Counted from the stretch's first letter, positions 44,663-57,212 are shown. The stretch is 64,000 bases of DNA from Pseudeuparius sepicola (GCA_963920635.1 OY987304.1:36642365-36706364), one strand, 5' to 3'. Made by a program: numbers and translations. The notes: a model not told the origin generated them from the sequence alone.

Positions 44663-46131
44663 AGATCCACGATGCCAAAAATTTGTTTTTTGTACAGGGT
44701 ATGCAAAAAATACAAAAACGTAAAATTTGATGAAGAGTAAAGTTGGCTTTTTATAAATTTTAGTGCAAAACGTTAAATAAAAAACTTGTTTGAAATTTTA
44801 AAAGAATTCTTATTCCAGATTTTAAAGGAAAAATTTGAAATTTCTATATTACTCTTTTAAAACCTAAATTTTCCAAGTCATATTCTGACCTTTTTATTTG
44901 ATTACACCTTTGATAACTGTGGAGCAAAGAATATTTATAATCCAAAATTACAGACAGGTTAAATAAAATTACTAATGGAATATTAAATAATAATTGTAAT
45001 ACTCGAGAAATATTTCTTATTTCATTAAACTTTAAAACAATTAGGGGCACATTATTTTTATTTTTCAAAAACTTCTCCTCCATATTCTACGCATTTTTCT
45101 GACGTCGTAAATGGCTAAAGCTGCTTCTTATTTCTCCTAGTGAAATTGATTCTATCGCTCTTAAAATTCTCTGCTTTAAAACTTCTTCGTTATTTTCAAT
45201 GGATCTTTCATATGTTAGTTGTTTAATGCGCCCCCATAGAAACATATCACAAATTGTCAAGTCGGGACTCCTAGGGGGCCACAAAATTGGACCATTTCGG
45301 TCCATCCATCGATTTCCAAATTTGCGATTGAGCCAATACCTGACTTCTGTAGCATAATGGGCAGGACACCCATCGTGCTGAAAATACACATTTTGGCGAT
45401 ATTGAAGAGGCAATTCTTCTAACTCTTCATCACCGACCCACAAACAAAAATCCAAGCGTTTGTAACTGTCCCCATCTTCCAAAGTATGGTTAAAAATTGG
45501 TTTAAAAGGATGAATTTTATTTTCCTTCAACACATTTTTAATATGTTTTTTTTACAGATTTGTAAACTTTGGGCTCGTTTTCTTAAAGACAGCATAGGAT
45601 TTTCATCAACAGATTGCAAAATTAATACTGTAGAAGCATCGTTTTCGTCGTATCTTTTCTTCGTCTTCTTTAAATCATTAACGGATCCAGTTTTTTTAAA
45701 TCTGATTACTAACTTATGTACTGAAGTTATGCATAATTGTACATTTGGAAACTTTTCTTGAAACTTCTCAATAACGTAGCGATAACTATTCTCACCGTTT
45801 TTGTAATTTTGGATTATAAACATTCTTTGCTCTAAAGACAGCATCGTTCTTATTTTGACAAATATGTCACAGTAACAGTTATCAATGGCGTAATCAAATA
45901 AAAAGGTCAGAATATGACTTGGACAAATTTCGGTTTTAAAAGAGTAATTTATAAATTTCAAATTTTTCCTTGAAAATTTGGAATAAGAATTCTTTCAAAA
46001 TTTCAAACAAGTTTTTTGTTTAACGTTTTTAAAATTAATAAAAAGCCAACTTTACTGTTCATCAAATTTTTCGTTCTTGTATTTTTTGCATACCCTGTTC
46101 AAAAAAACGAATTTTTGGCATCTTGGATCTG
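44663..46131 (-). mobile_element. Mariner-superfamily transposon with long TIRs, internally deleted
   Basis: TA (44661-44662 and 46132-46133) flanks ends AGATCCACGATGCC and CAGATCCAAGATGCC (inverted). The TIRs run about 160 bp on each side, through ACAGGGTATGCAAAAAATAC and AAAAGCCAACTTTACT. The 1.47-kb element contains the transposase pseudogene 45087-45844. It is related to, but distinct from, the 2.4-kb and 58-kb elements. Confidence 0.85.
45087..45844 (-). pseudogene. DD41D-type mariner-superfamily transposase pseudogene
   Basis: The likely start MLSLEQRMFIIQNYKNG at 45844 parallels the N-terminus at 2844. Coding runs to 45527, ends in a stop, and continues in another frame from 45533 with KENKIHPFKPIFNH, so a frameshift lies at about 45530. 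FCLWVGDEELEELPLQYR then joins the N-terminal half to the segment before QHDGCPAHYA. The stretch that should hold the first catalytic Asp is deleted. The second Asp (QHDGCPAH) and third (SPDLTICDMFLWG) are 41 residues apart. It is dead as an enzyme. Confidence 0.85.
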
Positions 46132-49100
46132 TATACAGAGAAAGTTATGTTTTCATTGCTATACCTATACGGAGAAAAAAGTAATTATTGATCTGACGCG
46201 CCCAAGTAGTCTGGGTTGGTATAGGTCAGTTTTGGCAGCAACTCAATAATTACAGTCATGGGCGTTTTTACAATATTTTTGAGGGGGGGAGGGCAAGAAC
46301 GTAGTCATTTCAAAATACATATTTTATTTAAAAACAGGTAGGTACAAAAAGCGAATAGCGAATATAATTATTATTATGTAATAATTCCGTTAGATGGTAA
46401 CAAGTTTAATCTGCTGAATGTTATGCTAGAAACATATAATATAGAAGGGAGGTAAGAGCTAAAGCCGAATAGAATATAAACGAAGGAATTGAGGAGCGGA
46501 GTCTAGTAAGCGAAAAATGTATTTGTGTCAACTTCCAGGGAGGGGGGTGGGCGAATGCTCCACCTTACATTTATTTTAAAACATTTATGGTATCCTGATT
46601 TTAAAGGAAAAGCATTGAGAAATACACGGAAATTTAGATAACGAGAGGAAAGTTTAACTGCACCTTTAGTTTCATTTAGACGTCATATTGAAATTTTAAA
46701 TAGCACCTCCCATCCAGTGATAGTGATACATTATAATTATTTTAAAGGAATTCGAAGAAAAGAATTTTGGCTCATTACGATCGCGGAACGTCATTGAACA
46801 CGTGGTTTTATTTACGCCAGGCGTACGGATTGCAAGATTTTCAAGAAAGCTAAAACCTAACTGAAATTTCCCAGCAAACATTATACTTAAAATTTGATAC
46901 ATACAGTGTATCCTCGATTGCTTGTGACCCCGCCAGAAATCTATGAACGGCTGAGAAAAAATTGGGCATTAGATATATTTTTTTTAGTATAAGGGAAGAT
47001 ATCTCAGACACTACTATTTCAATTCGGTGGCTATGATTTTCAGAATACCACAACAAAGATTTTTCAAATCAATTAAAAAAACGACAAAATGATGACATTG
47101 AATAATTATTTTAGAGCTCGAATTATTTTTCACAGTTCTATACAGTTGCGCAATTCTATAAATTCTGGACTGCATGATTATGGTAGCAAAAGAAGAAGAG
47201 CGATCGATTATTGTAAGATCGTAAGAGAAATAACAAATGATATTGAAACTAGGTAAACAGTTTAGTTATATCTTGATTGCGGAGGAAGCAAAAACTTTTG
47301 CGAAAAGTTAAATTTTTTGGCAACTAGTTTGCACATTTTGCAACATCGAAACTTCGCGAAAACCCGCGGAAAAAACGAAATTTTGAAAAAAAAATTCCGT
47401 GTTTACGTACGCTATTTTCGACCGTGTCCGATATTCGGCGCGCGCGGGCGCGTAGGTTCTCTCTTTACTTTATTACTCTCATCTACTCCACTTACGCCTA
47501 TGGACGCGGTTTCTCATAGCACACGACTGAGATCGCAGTGACTGTTTGGTGGGTGTGGTTCCGCTGATTATAACTAGAAATATTTCTAATTTTATGATGA
47601 AGACATGTATCATCTAACCGAATTATATCGATACAATGAATGTCTATGGGACATTTAAAGTCACCTCAATATATTTTTCGTATGGGAGACGTGTAAAATT
47701 TTGGAATTCTCCGTCTACTGTTAATATAATTCAGTCAAAACGTAGTCTGCTTAATAAAGGCGTTTTCACTCATAACCTTTTCTTATATTTACGTCTAATA
47801 TTTAACATTAACTTTTTTTAATCGAAAGGCCCATAATAGCATACATTTTTTTATTCGGCGCCATTTTGTAACTACTACTGTTGACATACTTTTGCAAAAA
47901 AATATTGTGAAACACCACATAACAGTTCTGCTAGCAGTATAAGCCTCCCCCAACGAACAGTTGAACTGTGATTGCAGTTGACTGCTGTGTGAAACCGCCG
48001 CTTAAAACATTATGAATGGCCGGCTGTCGACGATTTCGTCACCCAGTTGTCTCTATTTGCAATGCATTTATCCTTGTGGCTTGCCACAATAGCCAGTGAG
48101 GTCAATTTAAAATACGGCCAGGCGGCTGCGGATAGGAATGAATTATTATCAGACATTAGTATTCTTGACTCCATTAGTAATAATTGGGTAGTTTTTGCAT
48201 GAAAATATAATAATTGCATTTTTTTAAATATAGTTTATTATTAAACATTGAACAAAACTTGAAATAAATTAGGTGGGTCATTGACCAAATGACCTTATGG
48301 GGAAGTCGCGCCTCTCGATAACCAGAAATTTTTGCGACAAATCTCGTCTTCCCTCATCGAAGGGACAAGGCTGTTTAAAAATCTGGGAGAATTCCATTCA
48401 AATGCGCTATCCACACTAAACCGTCGCATATTTCTGGCGTTCCCTTTCCCTTTCAACCATTTCCATCCCCACCTGTTTTAATTACCTGCTCTTTCAGCGG
48501 AGGTGAAGGTACACGCTGTTTTCGCAGGCAGCTTCCGCTTTTTTGGGGAGAAAATAGCGGGCGTCGCGTCGGGGGGGAACTCCTTGATTTGCTCAACGTG
48601 GCACCATTAATGAGCACTAATTTTATTAGATATGGAAGTGGGGCGCGCAAAATACCGTATAAACTCAGCATGCCTACACAGCCACTTAGTGTTTCACTTT
48701 CACTTAAACCTTTACCTATACAGTATGGCAAGTAAAGTTTGCGTCCTGAGGGAAAAATGGTTTCCAGAATTAATTTTTGTCATTTTTAATTTTTTTTCTG
48801 ATTATTTGTTCTTCGCTTTATTGTAAAGAAACGGTTTAATTTTTTTTAGCAAAATATTGTTTCAAATAAGTAACTAATAAGTTTAAAGATTAAACAATTT
48901 TTGTAATTTAATAAACTAATCAGATAATATTTGTTTAGATCAATAGTAGCTTAATCGGATGTCAAGAAGTGGTTATAATTCAGCTTGATAGATTCTACCC
49001 ACACATACATACATACATACACACACCCATACATACATACATACACACATACATATATATACTAACAGGGCAAGTTAAATAAAAACTTGTAAAATATATA

Positions 49101-49233
49101 TAAAATAAATAAAAATAAAATAAAATAAATGTGAAAATACGTAAATAATTGTAAAGTATTAACTTCTCCAATTAAGTATTTCATAAAAATAATTATTATT
49201 ATATAAGAAGATTCAAAATAAACGTATATTTTA
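46132..49233. other. Unannotated stretch with GC-richer patches
   Basis: CAGTGTATCCTCGATTGC near 46905 looks like a lone mariner-type end. 47310-47560 is a CpG-rich patch (GGCGCGCGCGGGCGCG). 48450-48640 pairs with 51905-52075 (see findings). CATACATACATACATACACA repeats at 49004-49060 form a microsatellite. No gene is supported. Confidence 0.35.
49004..49062. repeat. (CATA)n/(CA)n microsatellite
   Basis: CATACATACATACATACACA and similar runs over about 59 bp. Confidence 0.9.
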
Positions 49234-50514
49234 TAGTGTTTCACAAGACTCTTGCAAATTTCTTGTTCTTGTCTTGTTCTTGCTGCAAGAACAAGACAAG
49301 ACTCTTTTAAATTTCTTGTCTTGCTTTGCAAGACATGATAAGAAATTATTCTGCAAGAGTCTTGCAAATTTGCAAGAAATCTTGCTAAAAGCAAGGAATC
49401 TTGCAAAAATCATTATCTGTAAATATAATTTCTGCAAAACTTTAATATGATAAATAATAAAATGTAAGTGACGACGATATTGAATAATACTGATTTTTGC
49501 AAAATGACCATAAAATATAAACGGTTATTCAAGAATAACTGTCTCTGTATTAGTCTATATACAAGTATCTAGTAACTATATTATATTTTATTTACAATAT
49601 TCCTGTAAATTTATATTTTTTTATATTTTGAACTACTGCAGTTAACTGCAGTGGATTTGTATAAGGTTGATTTAACTATATTTTTGCTTAAATACTTAAA
49701 CAACCAAAGGAGTCTATTGGACTTCCTAATTTCCGAATGCATTGTTTCGCTTTGTATTATTGTGGCATAATGTAGATCGGGTTATTTTAGCAGGGTGGGT
49801 TTCGAGTTTTTTGTCCACTTCCACACAAATATCGAAATCCACAGACATTAAAATAACTTTAACAGAAAGGAAAGTCTTAGACTTAGAGGCATTTCGAATA
49901 ATTGAAAATTATGAAAACATTAAAACAAAATTATTATTATTAAAATAAATACAAATAATAACAAAAAAAATCTGCGTCAATAATTAAAACAAAGATGTAA
50001 GATTGTGAGTGTAAATGTAAATACAAGAAAAAGTGATAATGGGCATAAGCACTCAAAGTTAGAAAACAAAAAAAAAACTAGTAAGCTGCAAATAAATGTG
50101 CCGTTGGCTCCTGCCTGGACTTCATTTGTTGATTTGTTGCTTCCCAAATCATTCCTATCTTTTTGATTTGGTTGATGTTACACCGTACTCATGATTGCCA
50201 AATAGCATGAAACACGTGTATGCGGTTACTAGTTTTTTTTTTGTTTTCTAACTTTGAATGCTTATGCCCATTATCACTTTTTCTTGTATCAATAATTAAA
50301 TGTTATGTTACCTATTATGGATACTAATTGCTTAGTTTTTTTTATCAAGAAGTTAGGCACCCTTCTAAAGTAAGCGACAAACACGCGTAATATAGCACCT
50401 TTTCTCCAGCAAGAGTCGTGCAAGACAAGAATGAATTTAATTTCTTGTCTTGCATTGCAAGACAAGACAAGAATGGGCCTTGCAAGACAAGAAATCTTGT
50501 CTTGTGAAACACTA
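49234..50514. mobile_element. hAT-type MITE with subterminal CAAGAC repeats
   Basis: Ends TAGTGTTTCACAAGAC and GTCTTGTGAAACACTA form a 16-bp perfect TIR. ATATTTTA at 49226-49233 and ATCTTTTA at 50515-50522 form an 8-bp TSD with one mismatch. Both termini are crowded with CTTGTCTTG/CAAGACAAG words, the type of subterminal repeat hAT transposases bind. No ORF of transposase type. Inside, 50026-50082 pairs with 50227-50280. Confidence 0.8.
49976..50298. mobile_element. Foldback unit nested in the hAT MITE
   Basis: AGAAAAAGTGATAATGGGCA (50028 on) through AGTTAGAAAACAAAAA pairs with its mirror near 50230-50280. Outside the arms TCAATAATTAAA occurs at about 49978 and 50287 in direct orientation, a possible 12-bp target duplication. 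Confidence 0.4.
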
Positions 50515-53264
50515 ATCTTTTAAAACACGCCTTAATGAATTGTTGAATTAACCAAGAAACTAGTTGTTTTCCTTTGCAATTCTTTATTTACGGACCTTCC
50601 ACAACACTCCATTATGACCTTGTATGTCATATTCGTTTGTTTACATACCATCCATACTTTTTAAAACTTTATTTTCAAGTGGTGGAAATTTTTTTTTATT
50701 AAGTACGTAATTTGTGGAATTCGTACTTTACAATAATTATTTTGAGGTTGAATACCCGAATCAAATTATTATTATTTTGAGGTTGAATACCTGAAACAGG
50801 TTATACTAGTAAATTACATGAATTAAACAAATTATGCATTAAGCACGCCAACATTTAGAATCTACAAAAATATGTTTTCTATAAAATAGGTATTTGAAAT
50901 GTTATTTAACTATGAAAAATGTTACTATTTAGACTGTGTTCCTTTATAATTAATGGCCTTATGTGGATGGGATTTGTAAAAAAAATTGAAAGAAATGAAA
51001 GAGAAGTTGAATTACAAAAAAATATATTACAAAAAAGTACTGGGTAGAGCGATCGTCAGATTCAAGCAACGCCGCGCGCAGTCGTTTCATGCAAGGGTGA
51101 TCCCTTATGATTGTTTTTTTTGTCTTTTTTTTTCGATTAAAAAATAAAACATGTACCACGGCACTGAAGTTTCTTATGACTCGTGGTTCATTTGCTTCGG
51201 CCAGAGGCCTCGGCAACTAAATTCCACAAAAAAGTGCTTATTAACGTAGGACCCAAAATATATTCTTTTCTAAATATACAAGGTAAATTTATTTCCGAAG
51301 TAATCACTCTTTCAGAGCAGTTACTTGAAGTTCTTTATCTTTTCTATCTATTTGTAAACTTGCAGCGTAAATAAATTTTACTTAATAATAATATATTATT
51401 AATAATTCTCACCCTCACCATACTCTAAACTATAAGACAACCAGAGAAGCAACTGAATGCTTGTGCGGGGCAGGGGACAATTACTATTATTTTTTCTTCG
51501 TTGCCAAAGCTCTACATATTATAAAATCTTCTTAAAACTAAAATTTTATAAGACGTTTGTTATTTTTTTGGGGGCAAAATTTGATTAGAAAAAGCTACTT
51601 CCACAATACTTTATTAAATCTATTTACTTGTCTTCATTCACACATAATTTCGAATTCTTCTCTCCACTCGTTTTTTGTCTAGATTTCACATTATTATTTA
51701 CCTACCGTGTATCGTTTCCATTTATACCCAAGTCCGTGTAGGTAGTTATGTTGAGTAAATTATAACTAGCAATAACGTAATAATAGTGCGAACAACAGAC
51801 ACTACGGAATTGTATTACTTACTTTACTTGTGCCTCTGAAATTGCCTAGTTCCCCCTTTACCAAGAACAGTCGGCAAACAGCCTCATATCCAAGGGACTT
51901 GCTCTCTCTTTCAACCTCCCCCGCCTAATTTAATTATCTTCCAGCGGAGATGCGCGTGTGTACTGGCTGGTTTAGCAGCCAGTTTAGATTTTTTGATAGG
52001 AGGAGAATCGTAGCGGAAAGGGGAACCCTTTGATTTGCTCAGCTTCGCCTTTGATGAACAGCAATTTTCTCAGTTTCTCTTCACTGCTCGCTTCAGATTA
52101 CGAAATAGCTGTAGTGACGGTAATACTTTTTTTGAGAATTTTTATGTGACTTAGTTTGGCAAGCAAACGATAACGGATGTAGTATGTTGTAGCTCCACAC
52201 AGAAGCAACATTTTGCCGCAACATAATGACAAAAGTTTCGAAACACTTCGCAAGAAATGCAAACATTCTCTGTACTCATGGAACAGATTTCACTAATAAG
52301 TCAAGAGAAGTCGCATAATTTATTGAAACTTTATTTGGAAGTTTAGTATTATGGTCGCAACTAAACTTTTGTCGGTTTTCAAATATTAGTAAATTTTAGT
52401 TGGCACATGCAAGGTGTCCCGTCAATAATGGACATACTTCAAGAGAGAGAATTTTCTTTTATTGTATTTGAAAAACACTGTTTTGTTAGTTGCCTTTTAC
52501 CTTGAAGCCCGCAGGCATGGACCATAGTATAAACAGTTTTTTTTATTGTCATAAAGAAATGTCACCCAAAATTCGAACCTGGCCTGGCTATCGTCTTAAA
52601 AATACATATTGCCTTTGCTATTCCTATCAATCGGGCCAACCGGCAATATATAGCTGTCCTTGTTTTTCATACACATTTTGGCTATTTCACTCCATGCGAT
52701 ATTATATTAGGCAGAGACGGGAGCGATTTTATGGAATTTCGCACTTTTTAGGAGCAAGTACTTCACATAGGAGGCGTTTTTTGGAACGTGTTTTCACTCG
52801 TAACCTTTTTAAAAGTAATCTTTTTTGTCTTGCAGTTTTATCATTTTATTGCAACTATTGGCTATTTAACGTTCCTTTAAAAGAACATAAAAATAATGTC
52901 AGTCAAAATCAAATTTCAAAATCAAAAATATATGCTCTTTTACAATTTTGTTAATTAGAAATATGACATTTTCTTTGAGAAAGGAGAAAGATTTATGCTC
53001 CGAAAGCTCATGAAACAGTTATTGAAATTACTTTTTGAGTTAATGTTCAAAGTTTCTTTGTTTTAATATTAGGCACTTATAAGTTTTCAAAGTTGAAATT
53101 GAATTAACCTCTGATAAGGAGCCAGAAATTTCCAATAATACTATAAAATGCCATCAATACTATCGATGCTATCGTGCTCCAATTAAGAGAGTCTAAGAAT
53201 GTTCTAACAAATGTTATGGGTCGGTATGTGATTATACATCTTAGATAGGCCGGCACAGGTCCAT
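50515..53264. other. Unannotated stretch
   Basis: 50735-50806 repeats ATTATTTTGAGGTTGAATAC in tandem. 51040-51230 is a weak foldback-family fragment. 51905-52075 pairs with 48450-48640. An open frame of 154 codons at 52490-52954 (+) has no recognisable domain and I do not call it a gene. Confidence 0.35.
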
Positions 53265-53445
53265 ATCACTTTCCCCATGTAAATCACCCTAAGACCGAAA
53301 CTGGGCCATTTTCGACCAAAAATTTGCCTCCTTCACTCTCGCTTTTTAGCCACGCCCAAGAGAGGGGCGTGGCAAAGGAGTAGAAGTGCAGGTGGAAATT
53401 TATTGCGTTTCGGTCTCAGGGCGACTTACATGGAGAAGTGGCCTC
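53265..53445. repeat. 180-bp foldback MITE
   Basis: CCATGTAAATCACCCTAAGA then CCGAAAC pairs with GTTTCGGTCTCAGGGCGACT then TACATGG. The centre is GCCACGCCCAAGAGAGGGGC, itself a hairpin. Confidence 0.65.
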
Positions 53446-53927
53446 TGACAGCTTATCTACTCATCTTGACACCAAAATCGCCAAATCGTTCATAAACCAA
53501 GAAGCGTGACAGCATGCCCTAAAGAGATAAAGAAGCAACAATCCCAGCAGAAACTTCAAACCGGGGCTTATTCCAATAATTCCTCCAATCCACCAGTCGC
53601 CTTGGCTATACTCTCTCCTTCCGTGCCGCTCCCTCAAAGACTCTCCCCTGCGCCTTGGAGAAACAAAAAACAGGGGAAGGGATGGGGATAAAATTGAATA
53701 CGACCCCCCCATCGCGCGGCACATACAAATTGAGGGCGAAAAAACATACGGCCAGAAGATCGAATTGTCCCGTTTCGGGTACGTGCTTCCTTCGGGCTGG
53801 GCAGAGGGTCGATCGAAGGTTTGGGGGAGAGCGGGAGATGGAAGAAAAATGCGGTTAAATTATCTGGCAGAGCAAAGTTAAATTGCGCTAAAACAAAACA
53901 ACTCGTGTTTCAATTTGAGAACGCTAA
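53446..53927. other. GC-richer unique stretch
   Basis: Several overlapping short open frames on both strands, none recognisable. Possibly regulatory or old repeat sequence. Confidence 0.3.
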
Positions 53928-54170
53928 AGCCTGTTTTATATTGACAATTTCTTCATGAATTAATTCGTGAATAAGTTTATGAATAAATTAATGATTTAAT
54001 TCACGACAAGTTCTATTTTACACTGATGAAGAAATTGGTGAGTTTTTTTGGTCACCTTATGTCAGATTCTAGCGAATACCAACACAAGAGAATAAATAAC
54101 AAAATAATTTTTTGTGTTGCATTTCCCCTATCAAAACATATTTTCTAACCATATTCACATTACATAATTT

Positions 54171-54344
54171 ATGAGACCCGAATATCCTACTTCCATCCTA
54201 GAAGAGCTTGATAAAGACTATATATTTCAATTTGGACTTTCTTACCAAACATGCTTACCAAGACATGATCGCGTTGCTGCCCAAGAGAAGTTTTGTGATT
54301 ATTTCGTGAATGAGGGAGCTGTGCCTTGGCAGCGGAATACATAA
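54171..54344 (+). pseudogene. PIF/Harbinger transposase C-terminal fragment
   Basis: A 57-codon frame reads RHDRVAAQEKFCDYFVNEG then AVPWQRNT and a stop. The R.A...YF...G.VPWQ ending is typical of Harbinger nuclease C-termini. It matches the element's TAA target site. The catalytic DDE region is absent, so this is an internally deleted copy. Confidence 0.65.
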
Positions 54345-54588
54345 ATAAAACATATTGTAACATTTCACACACTTTTTATCTAAGTATATTATCTTTAAAA
54401 CTATGTACTCTCCTCTTCCTCGTCTAATATGCCTCAAACAAAATCAGTATCAAAATATAACTTTCCTTGTGTTCAAATTTTCAATGTTAATATTCCTGAA
54501 ATTCACGCAAAACTTGACGGAAAATAGAATATGCTCTAATTCGTGAAGTAACTTCATGAAGAAATTCATGAATTAATTTATGAAGGAA

Positions 54589-56017
54589 TAGGGTACTTGA
54601 CGAAATTTTACAAACTTGATAAAACAATTCCTGGACACTTGCCTAAGACCCTACGATTATTTAAAAAATATACCTATATTTACGTAATTAGCAAGTTATT
54701 AATTAGGCTTTCTTTGAAATTTGGCGGGAAAGCACTTATGACGTCACAAGTGTTTTATAACGGCAATTTGGCAACATAGCGATACCACTGAAGTCTTCTG
54801 AGACATAACCTTATTCGACAGTGAAAGTTGCAAAGAAAGTTGAAATTTCAAAATTCTAACCTCAAACTCCCAGACTTATGATGCCCCGTGAAACCACTTT
54901 TAGCGTTGATTGATTCCTTCTTCCATCGACGATTTTAGTCAAGAAGGGTTTTTTCGTAAATACTTATTCAATCGTTTTTCTGTAAATTTTTTTGGCTAGG
55001 TTATGCCTAAAGTCCGGAATTCGGGCTCAGTAGGTACTTCTAAGCACTATGGAGTCTTCATAAACGCGCTTCAAGATGGTCCCTAGGGACCCTAGGCTGT
55101 TGTTCTCTCTTTATTAATAACTCACAATACTGTATTCTTACTACAACGTAGGTACAAACCTTTGCAGTTTTATCCCATGGATTTCGGCAGACGCTAACTG
55201 CATCCAATTTCGGCAAATTACGGATTGTCCTTTCAGGGTCCATGTCCATGATACCTTACCTTACACATCTAACAACACGATAACTAGGTCCGCAAACAAT
55301 ATATTATAATAGTAAATATCAATAACAAACTATAATAAATGGCACAGATATTATCTACTAATATTTTGATTTAGCGAGATACGGAATGACAGTTGGCATC
55401 ACGGAATGTCATCTGCCGATCAGAAAACCATACGTGTTAGATGACATGTGGATTTCCCCCATTATTGGTACCTGAATATTTATAGTATGTTCCGTATACA
55501 GATATTTTAACTAAAGTGGTACGTGGCAGAGATGAAGGATATAGTTTCCAGCGTGTGCAGCATAAACAGACACCATTTTGATATATAGGGGTCAATATAC
55601 GGAACATATTCGTAATAAAAAGTCTTTATGTGGCAAAATTTGTGTGTGCAATTGCGTTAGTTAAAGCTCAAAGGTTTCAATACATTAAGTAGGTAACAGA
55701 TATTCAAAGGCAAGCTGGAGATACTTGAATAGAAAACTGCAATTTGCCTTTGTTCCACGAATGGTTGCAAATGGGCACCGGCAACGTTACAGTTCCGTTT
55801 CTCCTGAGAGGCACAGAGTTGCCACGTTTCGCGTTCTGGGCAATAGAACGACTAAACTGTAGATTTCAGCCTGAACAAAATTGTGCAACTTTGTCTTTAA
55901 TTATCATAAAAAATAAGGGTTAAAAGCCGTTGTTTCATTTATTACGTGTTATGTTGGTGCATCTACTGTAAACAAAGTACAATTTTAGAGCAATTAAAAA
56001 TATTGTCAAGTACTCTA
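54589..56017. mobile_element. TSD-less TIR element, copy 2 (AA/TT insertion site)
   Basis: Same ends as 28808-30120 (TAGGGTACTTGAC and GTCAAGTACTCTA, one mismatch here). Rejoining the flanks gives GAAGGAATTGTCAATG, the length expected from the opposite Harbinger arm, so nothing was duplicated on insertion. It differs from copy 1 mainly at about 55330-55455, where it carries a longer stretch. No ORF of note. Confidence 0.75.
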
Positions 56018-56179
56018 TTGTCAATGTAAAACAGGCATAATTGGTGGAGAAGAGAGAGAGATATAGCAGTTTCAACATATAGGTTTGAGTAATAGTGATA
56101 GATAGATGACAACAAAAGTTCGTATACCTGACTTCATTAGGCTACATAATTAACAAAACGTTTCAAGAAGGATACTTTC

Positions 56180-56780
56180 CCACAAATTAAAGGAAGCGGT
56201 TTCTACATAAGACAGGACTACCGACCGGTGTCACTAAAATATTTGCAAATATAATAATAGAAGAAGTAATAAGAAGTAGAATAGTTGGTTATTCTCCAAA
56301 ATACAATTTGTTCTAGAAGAGGCAATTTGGGTTAAAGAGAAAAGTCTCTACTCAAGATGCTATTATATGTTTAACAAATATTATTTCTCCAAGGCATTCT
56401 ATACAGTTGTCCAGAAAAATTGACAGTTGACCAGAAATCTTACTTGAGAAACCGAAAACAAAGAGTGATGATCTGAGATGCCTTGAATGGATAGAGGACG
56501 ATCGAATACGGTGTCCCCCAGGGAACGGTTTTTGGTCCGCTGTTCTTTACCATGAACATCAATGGAATTTTAGAACTAAATAGTGCGGGAACAATTTCAT
56601 CTTTTGCTGGCGATACTGTCATAATATATCAGTACAACTCTTGAGAAGGCCTGAAACTCAAAGCATAGGAAGATCTGAAATTGGTAAAAAATAGGTTTGC
56701 TTGCATGTTGCTTAGCATAAATTTCGATAAAACAAATTATTGCCTTTAGATGTCAAATGTATTCCTAGGACATCAGATCT
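56180..56780 (+). pseudogene. LINE reverse transcriptase pseudogene
   Basis: Recognisable ORF2 blocks across several frames: a DYRPVSLKY-type start near 56218, YGVPQGTVFGPLFFTMNING near 56507-56565, FAGDTVIIY near 56603-56630 (FADD with the first Asp changed to Gly), and LVKNRFACMLLSINFDKTNY near 56680-56740. Stops and shifts are frequent. It probably belongs with the C-terminal piece at 57213 as one decayed CR1/Jockey-like LINE. Confidence 0.8.
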
Positions 56781-57212
56781 TTAAATGTTCGTGGTAAATT
56801 AACCACAATTTTCATGTGAAGGTAAGTTTCAATGATTGTCATCTCCTACATTGCCACGTGAAATAAACGTTGCCGTTTATTGTCACTTCGACATTTCTGC
56901 CGGAACATTTTACCAGCAACGTTTTAATGGCGACGTTTTGTTCTAGAATATAGATGAGTCCAGACCTAGACTGTCAAAGCCATTGTTTAAATTTCCGCGA
57001 GACAAAATATTTTGCATACAATTTTATATAAAAACTAATAACTAAACAAAGCCTCAGACTATCTATATGCCTAGTTTAATATATGTGAAGAACACACGTG
57101 AGACATGGCAGTAGGTGGTATAACATATGGTGGTTGATGTTGTGGCATTAAAAATATGTTATATTATTATGTTATATTATATTAATTATATTCAAAGATA
57201 GCTCTTCTGAAA

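Larger units (their letters stand above)
53928..56037 (+). mobile_element. PIF/Harbinger element remnant, interrupted
   Basis: The ends AGCCTGTTTTATATTGACAA and, inverted, TGCCTGTTTTACATTGACAA agree except at two bases. TAA flanks both (53925-53927, 56038-56040), the 3-bp target type of PIF/Harbinger. Both termini are rich in ATTCATGAAGAAATT words. The AA/TT element at 54589-56017 sits in the right arm and displaces the last 20 bp. It carries a transposase C-terminal fragment. Confidence 0.75.

Noticed and set aside
49004..49062. CRISPR-like periodic repeat
   Set aside because: It is a simple CATA/CA microsatellite without spacers; the sequence is eukaryotic.
52490..52954. 154-codon open frame, longest outside clear mobile elements
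   Set aside because: Composition is unlike a conserved protein and no domain is recognisable. A homology search would decide.
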